NCBI GenBank assembly: GCA_902803345.1
Contig: CADCPV010000239.1
Coordinates: 1 to 6,693 of the forward strand
Length of the DNA stretch: 6,693 nt
From: an uncultured Eubacteriales bacterium
GTDB taxonomy: Bacteria; Bacillota_A; Clostridia; Lachnospirales; Lachnospiraceae
Reading direction: 5' to 3'
Under the pieces are notes generated by a model. It was not told the DNA's origin and searched no databases. It saw only the letters and a program-made list of their open reading frames with translations. Positions 5,100 to 6,693 of the stretch are shown one piece after another (position 1 is the stretch's first letter; each line of letters begins with the position of its first letter). Made by a program: the position numbers and the translations under genes.

Positions 5100-6350
5100 A
5101 TGAAGAAACAGGTTTCTATGGTACTTGCGGCAGCTATGACCATGTCCATGGTGGCGGCTGTTCCGGCAGCAGCTGAGGACATCACTGTTTTCAACTCAAA
5201 GATGGAGATTCAGACCCAGATGGAAGAGACACTTCAGGGCGATTATTCCTCCACTTCCGGTGACAAGGTAACAGTTTACTATTCATCCGATACAGTTGCG
5301 GCTGAGATGTCCAAGGTTTACGGCTCCGGCAGCCCGTATACCGTAGCCATGGTAGACGCGAAGGATATTTATTCCCTGGCAGTTGAGTACGGCGTTGATC
5401 TGTCTGATCAGGAGTGGGTTGCGAATACCACACAGGCGATCTCGGTTGACGGAAAAGTTCTCGGCTTCCCGGTCTGCGTGGAAGCGCGCGGCCTCATTTA
5501 CAACAAGACTGCGATCGAGGATATCACAGGCGAAGAATTCGTACCGGAAAACTACAAGACCCTTGACGCGTTCAAGGAGCTTCTTGAGACCCTGAAGGAA
5601 GGCGGCATGGATGCTCCGGTTGCCATCATGAAGGAAGACTGGTCCCTGGCAGCGCATTATCTTGCTCAGTTCTATGAGGAGAGAGATGATGTCGACGCTT
5701 ACATCGATGCTCTGTATGCAGGCGAAGCGGATGTCGCCGGCGATGAAAGATTCAACTCCCTGATGGATACCTTTGATGTCCTGAAGGAGAACAACTATGC
5801 GAAGGATGCTCCGAACGCTGCGGTTCGTGAGGACTCCGAGATGTTCCTGGCTGACGGCGATGTCGCTTTCATGTTCGGAGGAAACTGGGACTGGGCCGTC
5901 ATGGCTGAGTTCGATCCGGAAGGCGAATATGGCATTATGCCGGTTCCGCAGAACGACGCGGACGAGTATTACACCCTCGTAGGCGGCGGCTCCAAGTATT
6001 TCTACATCGACAATTCCGAGAATACGACCGATGCACAGAGAGAAGCCGGCAAGGCTCTTCTGAACTGGTTCGTATTTGACGAAGCCGGACAGGATTTCCT
6101 GGTGAATACCTGCGCTCTGGTTCCCGCATACTCCAACATCGAGCTTGAAGTATCTGATCCGCTCGGACAGTCCGTAAAGGCTTTCGCCGATGCTGATATG
6201 CTGACCCCGTCCTACAACTATATGCCGGATGATCACTATGCAAAGCTTGGACAGAGCATGCAGTCCTATCTTGCAGACGAGATCGACCGCGCCGGCCTTG
6301 CGCAGGCAGTTGTTGACTACTGGAAGTCCACCACTCCGGTAGAGCGCTGA
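5100..6350 (+). CDS. Secreted sugar-type ABC solute-binding protein, no lipobox
   Basis: A 416-residue family 1 extracellular solute-binding protein, the receptor that delivers ligand to a CUT1-type importer. The start is the ATG at 5100, 6 nt after AAGGAGG (5087-5093). An in-frame TTG at 5046 would add 18 uncharacteristic residues and destroy the signal peptide layout. The signal peptide runs from Lys2/Lys3 through the hydrophobic stretch VSMVLAAAMTMSMVAAV, with an Ala-Ala-Ala cleavage site after residue 25. Typical fold segments include FPVCVEARGLIYNK (123-136), GDVAFMFGGNWDWAV (253-267), YGIMPVP (277-283), GGGSKYFYI (295-303) and ALVPAYSNI (339-347). The mature protein is acidic. Unlike most Firmicute binding proteins it has no lipobox cysteine; its only cysteines are Cys126 and Cys338. 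It is followed by a permease gene, confirming the importer context. The ligand cannot be read from the sequence; a sugar or oligosaccharide is likely. Confidence 0.9.
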   Translation: MKKQVSMVLAAAMTMSMVAAVPAAAEDITVFNSKMEIQTQMEETLQGDYSSTSGDKVTVYYSSDTVAAEMSKVYGSGSPYTVAMVDAKDIYSLAVEYGVDLSDQEWVANTTQAISVDGKVLGFPVCVEARGLIYNKTAIEDITGEEFVPENYKTLDAFKELLETLKEGGMDAPVAIMKEDWSLAAHYLAQFYEERDDVDAYIDALYAGEADVAGDERFNSLMDTFDVLKENNYAKDAPNAAVREDSEMFLADGDVAFMFGGNWDWAVMAEFDPEGEYGIMPVPQNDADEYYTLVGGGSKYFYIDNSENTTDAQREAGKALLNWFVFDEAGQDFLVNTCALVPAYSNIELEVSDPLGQSVKAFADADMLTPSYNYMPDDHYAKLGQSMQSYLADEIDRAGLAQAVVDYWKSTTPVER

Positions 6351-6471
6351 TCCGTTTCTGAATGAATGGTCAGAGGATTTGAGAGCAGAACTGCTGTGAT
6401 CAGATGAGTATGAAGATTTAAACGGTCTGCTCCTGTTCCAAATCATAAAAGCACCATAAATATGTGTTCGG

Positions 6472-6499
6472 GAAAGTACCGGTCACGGCCGGTACTTTC
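6472..6499 (+). promoter_or_regulatory. Intercistronic hairpin between binding protein and permease
   Basis: A perfect 11-bp stem pairs 6472-6482 (GAAAGTACCGG) with 6489-6499 (CCGGTACTTTC) around a 6-nt loop. The following bases, TTACATA, form only a poor U-tract, so termination would be partial. It ends 17 nt before the permease start. Such hairpins commonly keep binding-protein messages abundant while reducing permease expression. The rest of the 6351-6516 spacer holds no gene. Confidence 0.7.
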
Positions 6500-6516
6500 T
6501 TACATAGGGGACGAAT

Positions 6517-6693
6517 ATGAATAAAAATTCAATGTCTTACAAGACAAGCCAGTTTCTCATGTTCGCCGGGGTATCTACCGTACTGTTCTGCGGTGTTGTT
6601 ATTGTACCGTTTATTTACGGTCTGTATCTGACATTCACGAGCTGGGACGGTGTTTCCCGCAGCAAGCCTTTTGTAGGCTTCGCGAACTATGCG
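6517..6693 (+). CDS. ABC sugar transporter permease (MalF/UgpA type), 5' part
   Basis: The reading frame begins at the ATG at 6517, 6 nt after AGGGGA (6505-6510), and stays open to the window edge, giving 59 residues: MNKNSMSYKTSQFLMFAGVS at the start and KPFVGFANYA at the end. Residues about 14-40 form the first membrane segment, ending in PFIYGLYLTFTSWDG. The pairing of that segment with a following FVGFANY is characteristic of the first permease of CUT1 carbohydrate importers. It would form the membrane channel with a second permease, probably encoded beyond the window. The C-terminal portion, including the ATPase-contact EAA loop, is not visible. Confidence 0.88.
   Translation, partial: MNKNSMSYKTSQFLMFAGVSTVLFCGVVIVPFIYGLYLTFTSWDGVSRSKPFVGFANYA

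Noticed and set aside
4845..5100. Catabolite-responsive (CcpA) site before the sugar importer
   Set aside because: I found no stretch close to the usual 14-bp palindrome, so none is claimed.

Overview
The window looks like chromosomal DNA from a fermentative Firmicute, most likely a gut Clostridia/Lachnospiraceae-type bacterium. The grounds are strong AGGAGG-type ribosome binding sites, near-consensus sigma-A promoters, moderate to slightly high GC, an Rrf2 regulator and CysK of clostridial style, and a CUT1 sugar ABC importer. The assignment is inference from gene style; no rRNA or other marker is present.

Layout from left to right. (1) 1-1759, plus strand: an extended -10 promoter, a leader with two competing hairpins, an Rrf2-family regulator carrying an IscR-like cysteine triad, and, coupled by an ATGA overlap, a rhodanese domain fused to a TtcA-like PP-loop tRNA thiolase. 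(2) 1760-1930: a convergent spacer with an 11-nt direct repeat flanking an inverted repeat, then a strong terminator that probably works in both directions. (3) 1931-3391, minus strand: a complete intracellular GH32 sucrose(-6-phosphate) hydrolase. Its roughly 170-nt leader (3392-3562) can fold into a strikingly compact multi-helix structure. (4) 3713-4844, plus strand: cysK (O-acetylserine sulfhydrylase) with a perfect TTGACA-N17-TATAAT promoter, a possible repressor site and a strong terminator. (5) 4845-6693, plus strand: promoter, a secreted sugar-type solute-binding protein without a lipobox, an intercistronic hairpin, and the first 59 codons of the ABC permease, cut by the window edge.

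Two themes appear. The first is sulfur: the Rrf2 regulator, the rhodanese-TtcA fusion and CysK cover sensing of Fe-S or sulfur status, sulfur transfer to tRNA, and cysteine synthesis. The second is carbohydrate uptake and breakdown: the GH32 enzyme and the ABC importer. The two sets interleave, so shared regulation is only an inference. The most unusual items are the rhodanese-TtcA fusion with its regulator, the structured leader of the GH32 gene, and the importer binding protein that lacks a lipid anchor. No mobile element, CRISPR array, tRNA or rRNA was seen.
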